A DNA stretch of 64,000 bases. It comes from Datisca glomerata. Taxonomy: Eukaryota; Streptophyta; Magnoliopsida; Cucurbitales; Datiscaceae. The translations under genes and the position numbers were made by a program. The notes under the pieces were generated by a model. The model was not told where the DNA came from. It saw only the letters and a list, made by a program, of their open reading frames with translations, and did not search any database. The stretch is taken from contig QANY01005609.1 of the NCBI GenBank assembly GCA_003255025.1, forward strand, positions 667,152 to 731,151, read 5' to 3'. Below are positions 12,103-23,699 of this stretch, piece by piece. How positions within the stretch are numbered: the stretch's first letter is position 1; every line of letters begins with the position of its first letter.

Positions 12103-13510
12103 ATGTCGAATCGTTTAGGATACGTTCGAATTCGGGTGCAACGAGGTGTTAATCTTGCCGTACGTGATACACGCAGCAGTGATCCATATGTCATCGTCTC
12201 CGTCGGTCAACAGGTTGGGCTTTGTCTCTAAACATTAGCTTATGACTTTTATATTGTTACCTTATTTTCTTGGCTTTGCAATCAATTCATTCCGGTAGCT
12301 AATTTATTATATCCATGTATGTAAACCTGCGTGTGATATATCGATCCAGCATGAAGCTAGGAAGATCATGGAAATCAATAAATTGTGAAACTCGTATTTC
12401 AAGCTAACGCCACGTTTGTTTTGATAATTTTTATGTCTATCTTAATTTCATGCCCAAGTGTTTGAAATTAATCGATGGAATGAATTTTTTTTTTAATTTT
12501 TTGTCCAAGCGATGCATTTTTTATTTGTTTTTTAGAGGAGTTGTTGTGGTTATGTCAAGGAGAAAAAAATTATGGCTGTTTGGGCTCTGGGAAAGTACCT
12601 TTTTTTTTATAGGAAAGAATAGGAAAGTCGTTTTCAATGGCAATTATATTCCATTGAGCTTTGTAGCTCGATCTTGATGCTTTTCCTCTTCCTCTGTTGT
12701 AATAAAAGAATTGATGCAGAGAATGAAGACTCGTGTGGTGAAGAAAAATTGCAATCCTCAATGGAATGAGGAATTCACTCTCTCCATTTTCAATGTCGAT
12801 GCTCCAATCACTCTTGTAAGTTATCTTACTACTGTTAATTCTTCGTTCTAATAACATATGGTCCTTGAAGCTATTTTTTATTGATTGGTCTCAACAAATC
12901 TGCATCACTGCTCAAAATTGTGTTCGACCATTCTCGCTGTACACAATAGTTTAAGAAGTTCTATACATACCTGTAAAATTGATATTGGTGGAAACTGTAT
13001 AAATATGTGACATATTAGTCTTCGTCTATATTCCATTGCCTGGTCTTAACAAATCTTAGTTACAAGAGGGTCAAAAATGTGTTTGATATTTCTAATTGAT
13101 ACAGTAGTTTAAGAAACTCTGTACCTACAAGAATCGTCTCATTGGCATCTTTTGACCATGATCATATTATTGTGACCAGAGAGAGCTCGAACCAGTATAC
13201 TAAATTTTTATGTTTGTGTATTTGACAGACAGTGTATGACTGGGACAGATTCACGGAAGATGACAAAATGGGTGATGCAGAGATTGACATAAAACCATAT
13301 ATAGAGTGTCTGAAAATGGGGTTGGAAGATCTACCAGACGGGTGTGTGATAAAGAGAGTTCAGCCAAGCAGGACAAATGATCTAGCTGATGAAAGTCCTT
13401 GTGTTTGGACCAATGGAAAAATCGTCCAAGACATGTCTCTTAGATTGAAAAATGTTGAGTGCGGAGAAATTGTGATTCAGCTTGAATTGATCAATTTTCT
13501 TGGTGCTTAA
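12103..13510 (+). CDS. C2-domain CAR family protein, three exons, 162 aa
   Basis: Intact gene: exon 1 12103-12213, exon 2 12720-12815, exon 3 13229-13510. Both introns (506 and 413 bp) start with GT, end with AG and fall between codons. The product is 162 residues, nearly all one C2 domain. Calcium-binding aspartates are present in loop 1 (D22, D27, in NLAVRDTRSSDPYV) and loop 3 (D73, D75, D81, in VYDWDRFTEDDKMGD). The extra segment of CAR proteins follows (IKPYIE..., then PSR, W-x-x-GKIVQD, VECGE). Known CAR proteins bind ABA receptors (PYR/PYL) and carry them to the plasma membrane in a calcium-dependent way; the rice relative GAP1 acts on a YchF GTPase. No signal peptide or membrane segment is seen. 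Length matches the family (about 165-185). I chose the ATG at 12103 because it opens directly into the conserved LRIRVQRGVNL-type strand. Which paralogue it is cannot be told. Confidence 0.93.
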
Positions 13511-13919
13511 TGATTGGATATTATTCAACTCGGACAGCTACTTGACATATGTTTTGATAAGGTTTTCTATCAGGGTACGTACCTAATATTAACGTACTTC
13601 TTCTCCGAGTAATCCTGTCTAGAACAGTGGTGCTAAGTACCATAGTTGTCAAGTGACCTGCTTGATATATATGTTTTCGGGTACCGATTTGAAACATTTA
13701 TTGATCAATTGTGTTCATGTATTTTGGTGTGGCCTGCAATTTATTGGCAATTTATTCTGATTGTATTGTTGTCGATATTTGCCTTCAATTTTCTTGCAAT
13801 GCAGAACAATATGTCTATTATATTTTCTCTCTGATCTCTTTTGGATTAAATAAGATAACACCCTTTGACATTTTCTTGGGTAAAAGGATGCTCTTCAAAG
13901 CATTGCAATGTTGGTAAAT
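13511..13919 (+). other. 3-prime untranslated region and flank of the CAR-like gene
   Basis: T-rich sequence without a protein domain, containing several AATAA-like motifs (for example near 13845) that could serve polyadenylation. It runs up to the LINE relic starting near 13920. Confidence 0.45.
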
Positions 13920-14400
13920 TGTTGGGGCATTCCCCCTTGAAATGTCGTCTGCTGATGGTCTTAGTAGGATTGCTAGTGTTGTCGGCTCTTTCCTATTTTT
14001 GCCGATGTTATTATGACTAAGAATTGCACTAGATCGAATCTCCTCTGCGTTGAAGTTTATGTTAATTTGGAATGCATTAAAGAATTAGTTTGCATGATGT
14101 CAATAGTGTCACGGTCAAGGTAGAATACCTCCGAAGGAGGTGAAGGAAGTGTCGTGGTTTTGGCCATTATTGTGAGAAACCCCCAAATGAATGCTAAGTC
14201 CCTTTTAAGGCTGAATCAAACAAACAAGGTTTACCAAAGCAACCACGGTGCCTGTTAAAAAGAAGAGTAACCCTAACTCCTTCCTGTTTGGGATGAAGAT
14301 GAAGAAAATGCCGAGGTTCCTATTCCTAAGGAACGAGATAATCCTCCCAGTCATACCCTTATTTTGATGTCTTCTACAGAATTGGGTGAGGACTGTTGGG
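13920..14400 (+). pseudogene. LINE ORF1 relic (DUF4283 / zinc-knuckle type)
   Basis: Reads GHSPLEMSSADGLSRIASVVG from about 13924, the hallmark of the DUF4283-linked domain in plant LINE ORF1 proteins. A degenerate V-x-VEY segment and a zinc-knuckle-like CRGFGHYCEK block lie near 14114-14174. ORF1 proteins bind the element RNA. Several stops and frameshifts are present, and no ORF2 is attached on either side. It is an isolated fragment between the CAR-like gene and a CACTA element. Confidence 0.75.
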
Positions 14401-14405
14401 TGTAT

Positions 14406-14543
14406 GGGATATAAATATAATTAGAGACTAAAATTTGGAGATTAAGTATATAATCACTATAAGAAAATGGTCTTGGGATATAAATATAATGAGAGACTCA
14501 AATTTGGAGATTAAGTATATAATCACTATAAGAAAATAGTCTT
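14406..14543 (+). repeat. 69-bp tandem duplication of a CACTA terminus plus flank
   Basis: A unit holding host flank (GGGATATAAATATAAT...AAGTATATAAT) and the first about 19 bases of the transposon end (CACTATAAGAAAAT-GTCTT) occurs twice, with CACTA starts at 14455 and 14524. The exact offset is 69 bp. Only the second copy continues into the subterminal region, so the first is a duplicated stub. Confidence 0.85.
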
Positions 14544-16118
14544 TTAGCGATCAAACTTTTAGGCACAAAGATAAATTCATAGCTAAAAGTCATTTTTAGT
14601 GACCAAAAACTTAATATTTTCCCCGAAAAAAGAGGGTTTGCGCTAATTATTTGGTGGGCTTTTCCCAACAAATATTTAAATTTATCGACAAAGGTCCTAT
14701 ATTTACCGACCACATTATATTTTGGTCGGTAAAGGTCCATTTTTTGCCGATGAAACAACTTGTTTGTCGCTAAAGGTCATAGAAAAAATGACGTCATTTT
14801 CTGAGAGGAATAAAACTCTCTTATTCCCCTTCAGATCTCCTCACACTGCGCATTGCCCCTTTCCCCTCTCACCCCCTCACGACAGAGACCCCTCGATAGA
14901 ACTGCTCCTTCTTCGCCGTCTGTCGCCGAGCTCTCTTCTTCTTCTTCTTCATTTTTTGTCGCCGAGGTTTAGGTTAGTAAACCTCTTCCTTCTTCTTTTT
15001 TTTTTCAACTATTCTTTATGTAGATTAAAACCCTCAATCCTTCGTTGTCACCCATTCTGTGCAGAATCAGTTTAAAATCTCTTGGCCATATATTTGTTAT
15101 CTTAGGCATTTGATTATGGTTCCAATTTGGTTTGAGATGGTATACATTTAGTCAGTTTTATACATTTATAGACTACTCTGTTGGTTTGTTTGGTGCCTTA
15201 ACCACAAATTCGGTGACAGTTCATGCCTTAACCACAAATTCGGTGTTTGCAGATTGCTTTTTATTTTTTTATCTCTCTGGGTGGTGTTAATGGAAATTTT
15301 GTTCTTTTCTTATTTGGTTTTAAAGAGAAGACTTTGTTTTTACTCATCCTTTTCTTTTTCTTTTTTAATTTTTCTTGGGGGATTAAGAGGGTGATGCATG
15401 TGAATTGTGAAAGAATCTTTCCCTGTGGAATTTGGACTAAATAATGAAAAGAAGCCTCTTTGTTTTTTGCAGGACCTCTAATGCTAATTTCAATGCTTTA
15501 AAAGCCAAAACAGATAAACAAAGCAAACAAAATGGTGTCAGTTGGGAGACCCTCTTTTTTATTACTTTGATAAAAACAAGCCTTGTTGGTTTCCATGAGA
15601 CTCATCAAGCAAGAAGAAGCTTCAGACTTCAGATTTTGCACCTCCTTAATTCAATTAGGTCTAAAATTAATTACAGCTAATAACACTCACTGTCAAATAC
15701 CCTGCAAGGAAGAAGAAAAAGATAATTTTACCATTTGACCAGTCATCCTAGAATTCTTTCACTCCAAATATACCAGCAAAAAGCTAATGGGATATAACCT
15801 AGACAAAAAGTATGACACTGTTGTATTGAAACACCTTCCCACCTACTAAGGCTTCATTAGATGTGGACCTATCATGTGCCTTGAGCTAAATGTAATACTG
15901 ATGGACACAACATAACACAAAGTGATTTTAACGATCCTAAAGAAAAATTTGTGAACAAAACCCTTTCTATTTATACTATTTTCTTTTATTATGCACTTGA
16001 ATCATTTTTGTTTCTGATTTCTGTTTCCCTCTTAATTAACTTTGAATTTTAATCTTTTTAATTTATGGATATTTTGTTAATAGTTTCTCTAAATAGTTAT
16101 TTAATTTACAGAGTGACA

Positions 16119-17387
16119 AAAATGGACATAGCAGAAGCCTACATTGTTAATGAGTTATTGACTTTTTGCTCATTGTATCTCATTAGCGTTGAAACCAGAT
16201 TTATGCGGAATGAGAGGAATATGATGAGTACTTTGAAAAACTAAATGAGGGGTCAGTAGTTGTCTTCACTAACGAGCTCGCCAATTGGTGGTAAGAAAAT
16301 AGTTCAGCTTTCTAAACAAGAATTAGAGATTGCCCAATGATATGTGCTGAATAAATGCGATGAGCTACAACCTTACTTATTGTAAGTATATCAATAACAT
16401 TATTAAGTCTAATTTTCAATGGTAGTTTTTATGTCACAAATCATTACAATAAAATGATTAATATGTGCAGAGAGCACATGAGAAAATTAAACAGAGTTAG
16501 TCGGGTTGACTTAAGTTCAAGACATCGAAGCCAATTTCCTGAATGGTTTAGAAATCGGGAATGTGTATATATTTTACTAAACATATATATAATTAAAATT
16601 AGTATGGAAGTAACTAATATTTTTGTTATTTTTATTAGATCACTGAGTTACACCGTCAAGGGTCATTAGAAGCCACAAATGATTTATAAGTTTTAGCATT
16701 TGGTCTAGATAATCATGTCAGGTCATATTCTGGTTGTATTGTCAATGGCATTTGATACCATAATATAGATCGTTATCATCACCAGACAACCCAAAATAGT
16801 GGCTTAGTAGTTCCAGGAGAACATGATGGAGAAGAGACTGAATTTTTTTGTAGGTTAAAAGAAGTGATTGAGATACAGTATGTATGAGAAAGAAAAGTTA
16901 TATTATTTAGATGTGAATGGTTTGAAAAAATGAAAAAAGAAATAGAGTGAAGAGAGATCTTGGTTTCACTTGTGTAAATGTGATCAGAACTTGGTATGAA
17001 AATGGGCCTTTTATTCTCACATCTCAAGCACAACAAGTCTTTTATGTTGATGATTGCAAATTTGGAGTCAATTGGAAAGTGGTGCAAAAGGTTCAACATA
17101 GACATTTATAGGATGTTCCTGAGATAGAACAAGAGATAGAACAAGATGAAGTCATAGGGCGTACTGAAATAACTTTGCCATCTATCGATCTAGATGAGTC
17201 AGAAACAATGCAATTTCACAGGCATGACATGGGACCTTTTAAAATAGATGCAAATGTTATTGGAGTAGGAGATAGTAATATTGAAGATATTGATTTTATT
17301 GATGATGATGACAATGAAGATGACACTTTGGTTAATTCTGATGATGATTCAAATGATATTATACCAAGTGATGATGATATAGATTGA
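16119..17387 (+). pseudogene. CACTA TNP2-type transposase C-terminal part (DUF4218, DUF4216)
   Basis: C-terminal regions typical of plant CACTA transposases appear in order: AEAYIVNELLTFCSLYL (near 16130) and CDELQPYL (near 16355), then REHMRKLNRVSR...FPEWFRNR (16468-16560), all DUF4218. After an intron-like gap with an AG acceptor near 16638 comes ITELHRQGS and SYSGCIVNG (16640-16760). DUF4216 runs from about 16840 to 17110, including YENGPFILTSQAQQVFYVDD, and a strongly acidic Asp-rich tail ends at a stop at 17387. Stops and frameshifts occur in every block. The N-terminal catalytic RNase H-like part is not visible. Transposase would cut at the CACTA ends; this copy cannot. Confidence 0.85.
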
Positions 17388-17483
17388 ATTCTAAACTAAC
17401 GGTGAGCCTGTTAGCGTAAAATAATCATTCATTTATTCTTGAATTTGCTTTAATTTATTTTGTAAGCAATAACTTTCATATCA

Positions 17484-17690
17484 CTTTGTATCTTAGTGTG
17501 TTAGATGATTTTTTTTAAATATTTTCTGAATTGATGCTCATTTTTTAAAGATAATAGTGTTAGTTTTAATGTAGGTGTGAGTGTGGGTGTGGGTATCACC
17601 TTGTATCTGAGCGTGCTTGATTATGTTTGAATACTTTCTGATTGATGCTCCTTGTCTAAAGATAATAATGTTAGTTTTAATTTAAGGCTT
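17484..17690 (+). repeat. Imperfect tandem duplication, about 114-bp offset
   Basis: A stretch beginning CACTTTGTATCTTAGTGTG (17484) and ending GTTAGTTTTAAT recurs from about 17598, with CACCTTGTATCTGAGCGTG and the same ending. It lies just after the transposase stop, within the transposon 3-prime region. Confidence 0.7.
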
Positions 17691-19389
17691 GGCTCATTGT
17701 GATGTTACACTGGAACACATGTGTACTTTATGGGATGAGTCTATCGCTGAGGATGACACACCTCGCTCCGAAGAAGTGATAGTTGAAGAAGTCTTCGGTC
17801 CATAACTCTAAAGGCGTCTTGCTTACAGGCTTAGAGAGCACTACATTCAAAATGTAAGTTGTCGTGTGTAGTAATATCCCCAAAATGTAAGTGACAATAA
17901 TGAGTAGCTTAACATCAACCTAACCATATCCAATAAGGTTCAATTTCTCCTCTCTACAACACCATTTAGCTGTGGTGTTCCAGGTGCTGTAAGTTGGGAT
18001 ATGATTCCACACTCCAGTATATAATCCTTGAATTCTAAATCCAAGTATTCACCACCTCGATCAGATCGAAGGGTTTTTAATGATTTACCTAATTGCTTTC
18101 CAGCTTCAGCCTTGAAGTCTTTAAACTTTTCAAAAGTTTTAGACTTTCGATGCATTAGGTAATTATAACCATATCTTGAGTAGTCATCAATGAAAGTGAC
18201 AAAATACTCATACCCACCTCTGGCTCTTTGGTCAATTCATGTAGAAGGTTTCTTGGTCATTTTACCATCTAGACAGATTGAAAAACAGGAAGAGTTCTAA
18301 CTTTTAGCTCTCTCAAAACACCAGGTTTTATTAACATGTTTATCCTATCTAGATTAATATGTCACAACCTAAAATGTCATAAATATGTGTTATCATCATG
18401 AGAAACTCTTTCTCGTTTGTTATTTTTAGGTTTTACTATTTTAAATAATTCAGAATTATTTCATGCACGTTCAGTTGATTTAAGCATATACAGTCCGTTT
18501 ATAATTTTAGCATGACAAATATCGAATCTATTCTTATAAATAATAAATTCTTTATTAATGAAAGAAACTTCGAATAATTATTCCTGCAAGAATGAAAGAG
18601 AAATCAAATTCCTCGAAAAACTAGGAATATAATAAATATCGTTCACAACTAAATAATTATATCCAAAAAGTAGACAAATTGTCCCTAATACTTTAGCTGA
18701 CACGAGTGCACCACTGCTAACTCTCAAAATGACCTTGCCATCAACCAACTCTCTTGACGAATCAAGCATCTGCAAAGAAGAACATACATGGTTAGTGGCT
18801 CTTGAATCAAGTATCCAGGATGACAAATCATATTCTACTAAACAAGCTTTAAGTTTAAGTAAATCATATTTACCTTTCTTTTTCAGCTCAGAGAGATACT
18901 TGTTATAGTTTCTTTTTCAATGACCTTCAACCCCACAGTGGAAACACATTCCTTTAGGTTTGCTGTCTTTCTTGTTTTTCTTGGCTTTCGGTGATGTCTT
19001 GGCTTTCTTTACTCTTTTGTTCTTATTCTTGTCCTTACCATTGTTCTTTTTCATTTTCTTGTTCTTAACAATATTGGAAGAATGCTTTTGATTGACAACA
19101 TTTACCTCGCGCTCTTTGATCATTCTAAAGTTGAGTGACTCAAAAGTCTGCAGTTCATTGAACAATTGGATCACGTTAAATTGTAACTTGTTCATAACAT
19201 AGTTGGTCGTGAATACATGAAAAGTGGGTGTGAGCGACTCTAGTATGATGTTAACTTGAGTCCGCTCATCAATTGTTACCCCATGTACTTCTTCCTCGTG
19301 CATTATATTGATCATGTTCAAAACATGTTCTCAAACTGAAGTACTCTTTCTGATCTTAGTTGTCATATAGCTCCTAGTGACCTCATGAT
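17690..19389 (-). pseudogene. Ty1/copia gag-protease-integrase relic, minus strand
   Basis: Reading right to left: gag (19370-18920) with VLNMINIMHEEEVHG, MNKLQFNVIQLFNELQTFES and a lysine-rich segment, then a zinc knuckle CFHCGVEGH; protease with WILDSRATNHVC (near 18822), where the catalytic DSG has become DSR; integrase with LRSDRGGEYLDLEFKDYI (near 18060) and APGTPQLNGVVERRN (to 17940), fading out near 17800. There are stops and frameshifts throughout, and RT and RNase H are absent. Gag follows the LTR almost directly, so the usual primer binding site and leader are deleted. Its left end abuts the broken CACTA element. Confidence 0.9.
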
Positions 19390-20815
19390 AGTAGTCCATG
19401 TCAAATTCTGATACCCTATCAGTGATTGACACGTGGCAATTACTACGAATTAAATATTTATTTTAATCAGATAATTATCTAGATATCAATTCAAAATTAA
19501 CATATTTGATTATCTCTATCAACTAACTTATCTATTATTTCACAAATAACAGATTTAGTTGATTTAAATTATTATCTAATAATAATTTAATTATCTAATT
19601 TCATAAATTATATATTCTGTCAAACTTATCAATTATTAAAAAAATCGATAATTATTTATATATATAATTTCTAAAATTATTATATTTAAAGATATAAATA
19701 ATTCAATTAATTAATCACATATAATTTTCTCATAATTATGTACTTGCCCTAGAATAAAAATTTCCTTTGCAAGTCAATCTTTTTCTCATGTCCTCAAATA
19801 TTCACACCCTAGACAGCGTAGTATAGAGATGACTTGGGGAACATGGATCTATAATCCTAAACTCCAATAAACTAGATTATTAATTAAACTCTTTAATTAA
19901 ATAATCTTATTTATTAATTATATTATTACTCCATTATAAATATGAAATTGCACTCTTAGAGATTATAGAATGTTTTTATAGAGTATTTTCATGTAGTCAA
20001 CTGACATAATCATTTTATATAGTTCCGTCCTCCAAATATTGGTTCGTAATTTAGAATTGGTTGAAATTTCCATTTTACCCTTCTAATTACCTCTCGATCC
20101 TTAAGAACCATTAAACCACTAGTGAATGGATAATTTATAATCTTATTATAAATTTGAGCTCAATAACCATTCAGTTCTAGAATTAACACTTAAGGGAACC
20201 AATATACGATCCGTTAGAAAAGCTTAGATTCTAAATCTTGTAAGATCATGTCCTCATCCATCTACATCACTGAATCTCTAAATTAAAAGTCACTAACCTA
20301 ATTAATAAACATACCTTAACGAGTGAATCAAAAGAATCAGTAGACAGGCATAGGAGTTCATGAATACTAAGGATTCAGACTGATCTACATATGATCATCG
20401 AATTGATGTGTATTAAATCTTTATGATAAACGGTACGTTAATAAAGATATTAATTCACATCGGTCCTGTCATATATAATCTTATTATACAAAGTACCTTC
20501 ACTTAGATGTCTATCCACATCAATGATCCAGATCCAGATCACATGAATTCATAATGCTTAGTGAACCGTACTAGCAACCATTCATTAAAAATTCTATACT
20601 TTAATATGTTGCTCACAATTTTATTCATTATCTATGATCTTAATCATCTCGTACTAATACAAGATTATAGTCTCATTGATGAATATGAAATTTTCAATTA
20701 TTTATATAAATTATTCAACAATAATTGAAAAGAACAATTATAAGAAAAATGTAATCCTCTTTAATTTTCATATCAAAATGTCAATACACATGTTTTGAGG
20801 ACATAATGCCCAATA
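19390..20815 (-). mobile_element. 5-prime LTR of the minus-strand copia
   Basis: AT-rich sequence that matches, in opposite orientation, the LTR starting at 29135. Landmarks in the same order include GTGTATTGACATTTTGATATG at the outer end, TAATCTTATTATA, the GTCCTCAAATATTCACACCCT block and CACTGATAGGGTATC near the inner end. Its outer end (20815) reads as an altered TGTTGGGCATTATG. The inner end is cut by the deletion that joins it to gag. To its right is a plus-strand RT fragment, so the element probably inserted into another copia. Confidence 0.85.
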
Positions 20816-21187
20816 GAATATACCTGTCCAGATATGCATATATAAATAAAACTTTGAAGAGTTTTGTGATGCAAGATTTCATGAAAGATAAGGTGTCTTT
20901 CAGCCATGGAATTCATCTATTCAAGGATCAGTGTCCTGAAATAGATAACATGAAGATGATTCCTTATGCTTTTGTTGTAGGAAGTCTTATGGATGCAATG
21001 TTGTGTATTAGAGCAGATATTTATTTCACAGTAGGCATGTAGAAATTGAATCCAGGTAGAGAATACTCGATAGTACTGAAACATACTCAAGTATCTTAGG
21101 AGAACGAATGATTATATGCTTGTCTACCATAGAAGAGTCTTGTACCAGTTGGGTAACAGATTTAGATTTTCAATCAGACATAGACTT
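20816..21187 (+). pseudogene. Ty1/copia RT-RNase H fragment
   Basis: Short plus-strand fragment reading YLSRYAYINKTLKSF, GIHLFKDQCPE and PYAFVVGSLMDAMLCIRADI, the thumb end of a copia reverse transcriptase, then a decayed start of RNase H with YACLP/VLYQLGN-like residues. It is cut on the left by the minus-strand LTR and on the right, near 21187, by integrase sequence of a different copia family. Confidence 0.8.
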
Positions 21188-23088
21188 GAACTACTGCAAG
21201 AAAAAAGGCATCAACAGGCAGCTTACATTCAGATATAGCCCATAACAAAATGGTATTGCAGAGCAGAAAAAATAATAGATGAAATGTCAAGAAGCGTGAC
21301 AGCAGGAAAATGACTTCCAAAAACTTTTTGGGCAGAAGTTGTACATACAGCCGTCTTTATTCTAAATCGCTCACCAACAAAGGCGGTTCAGAATAAGACC
21401 CCATATGAAGCTTACTACTGCAGAAAGCCACGGGTGCATAATCTCAAAGTTTTTAGAAGTATAGCTTATTCACATATACCTACGCAACGTGAAAAATTCA
21501 AAGAAAAAAGTGAAAAACTAATCTTCGTCGGTCATAGTAAAGAATCCAAGGGACGTCATTTACTAGACCCAAAGATGAATAAACTCATAATATCTTGAGA
21601 TGTTATATTTGATGAGAAGAAGTCATGGAATTGGGAAGCAAATATAAAGCTGAAAAATATATGTCAGCCGAACCAATAGCAGTTCAAGGAAATGAGCCGA
21701 GCACGAGCTTAAGCTCCAGCATAAGTATATGCTCAAATCCCAGTCCACCAGATTCACCTGGAGAATTTTATCCCGAATTAGAAAGTCCAATTCAAAAGGT
21801 GCGCAATCTACGAGATATTTATGAGGCATGTGATGTAGCATTCTTTGCATGTGAGCTGTAGACTTTAAGGAAGCTGTAAAAGAAGAAATATGGACAAATG
21901 CAATGGATGCTGAAATGGAAAGCATCGAAAAGAATGTAATTTGGGAGCTTGTAGATCTTTCTAAAGAAACAAGGCGTAATCAGACTTAAATGGGTTTACA
22001 AGTTGAAGTATGATGGGGATGGCAATGTCAAAAGGTATAAAGCAAGATTAGTCACAAAAGGATATTCCCAGCAGCCAGGAGTCAATTTTATAGAAACATT
22101 TGCTCCAATTTCTCGACTGGATACCATAGATTTATCCTAGCGCTAACTGCACAACTAGAGTTACGAGTCTATTAGGTAGACGTTAAATTAGCATTTCTCA
22201 ATGGAGATCTTGAAGAAGAAGTATATGTCAAGCATCCTGAATGTTATATTGTTGAAGGCAAAGAAGATAAAGTGTATCGACTCAGAAAAGCATTATATCG
22301 CATGAAGCAAGCACAAAGAGCCTGGAACATCAAGATCTACAACTATTTCAAGAATAATGGATTCAAAAGAAGTCAGAGCGAGGCATCATTATACGTAAAG
22401 AAAGAAGGTGCGCAAGATTTTCTTATTATCTGTCTTTACATAGATGACTTGATATATACAAATACAAATCATGTGATGGTGTAAAAATTCAAAGAAACGG
22501 TTATCCATGAGTATGAGATGACTGATTTGGGCCTCATGAAATATTTTCTTGGGATTCAAGTATGTCAATCAAAAGGAGAAATATATATTTCTCAAGAAAA
22601 ATATTTTGAAGAAATATTGGAAAAGTTCCAAATGAACAACTACAAGCCAGTATCTACTCTACTTATAGTTAATGAAAGATTACAATTTAATAACAGTGCT
22701 GGAAACGTTGACGTGAAGATGTACATAAGCTTAGTCGACTCTCTAGTATATTTCATGAATACAAGGCCATATATAGTATATCCAGTGAGCTTAATCTTGA
22801 GGTTTATGCATGATCAAGTCAGCTACACTATGCAGAAATGAAAAGAATTTTATGGTCCTACAAGGTAATACGAGGAAGTTTGGGATTAGTAATGTCAAAG
22901 AAAAGGAAAATAATCTTGTTGGATACACTGATAGTTATTGGGCTGGACCACTTGATGATCACAGAAGTACATCTGGATATGTCTTTTTCCTTGGAACAAA
23001 AGTTATTTCATGGACTTCAAAAAAGCAGAAGAGTGTATCGCTATCTTCAATAGAAGCAGAATATATCGCCATCACTGATGCCTCATGT

Positions 23089-23091
23089 GAA
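23089..23091. repeat. Left copy of 3-bp target duplication (GAA)
   Basis: GAA directly before the CACTA end at 23092 is repeated directly after the other end at 26854-26856. Three base pairs is the rule for CACTA elements. The duplicated codon lies in the host RNase H frame. Confidence 0.85.
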
Positions 23092-23699
23092 CACTACTAC
23101 AAAATAGGGTTTAAATGACGGGTAAAAACCATCATTATAATCATATGTTGACTTTGACCGACCGTCATCTACCGGGTTGTCATCTTTAGTCATTTTAAAC
23201 AAAAACCGTCGATATAGGGTATCTCAAAAAGTAATTGGATGATGGGGATTGCCCGTCATCATAGGTGTCAGAAAAAGCAAATAGATGACGGGGATTCTTC
23301 GTCATTAAAGGTACCCTAGCTCTTTTTAAAAAAGCTGTCATGGAAAGGTAATTCCTTCCCGTGACAGCCTTTCAACATGTTCCAGTATTTTTTCTATCAC
23401 TTTTCTACTATTTCTTGAAAATTCTCAGGAGCTTCTACTTCCAATTCTAGGACATCAACAAAGCTACACTTATTCTTGCATTACTTCATCAGAATTTCAG
23501 CATAAATTTCCTTTGATAGTAGAAATTATGAACTCTTAAGAGCCATTAAAATGTAAAAACACAGATTCACCAACAATATGCAACAGTGAAAGAAAAAGTA
23601 TCCAAATATTACTTAAATGCCAATTTCATCAAAGTCTCATTACATAGACTAAAATAAAATTCTTCAAAATGAATAGATTCAAGACCGATCTTAATAAGG

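Larger units (their letters stand above)
14455..17690 (+). mobile_element. CACTA (En/Spm) DNA transposon, 3-prime end missing
   Basis: The 5-prime end is CACTATAAGAAAAT (14524, with a duplicated stub at 14455), the standard form of plant CACTA termini. Subterminal motifs of the TTTAGCGATCAAA / GGTCGGTAAAGGTC type, in both orientations, fill 14535-14790; these are transposase-binding arrays in this superfamily. A CT-rich leader (14800-15000) and transposase remains (16119-17387) follow in the same direction. No matching 3-prime CACTA end is found before the minus-strand copia that begins near 17690, so that end is lost. 15080-16118 is intron-like, without a recognised exon. Confidence 0.85.

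Noticed and set aside
14722..15075. 117-codon frame as a gene
   Set aside because: It lies in the CT-rich leader of the CACTA element; serine/leucine-rich translation of pyrimidine tracts.
17175..17387. Acidic 70-residue frame as a separate gene
   Set aside because: It directly follows DUF4216 and matches the acidic tail of CACTA transposases.
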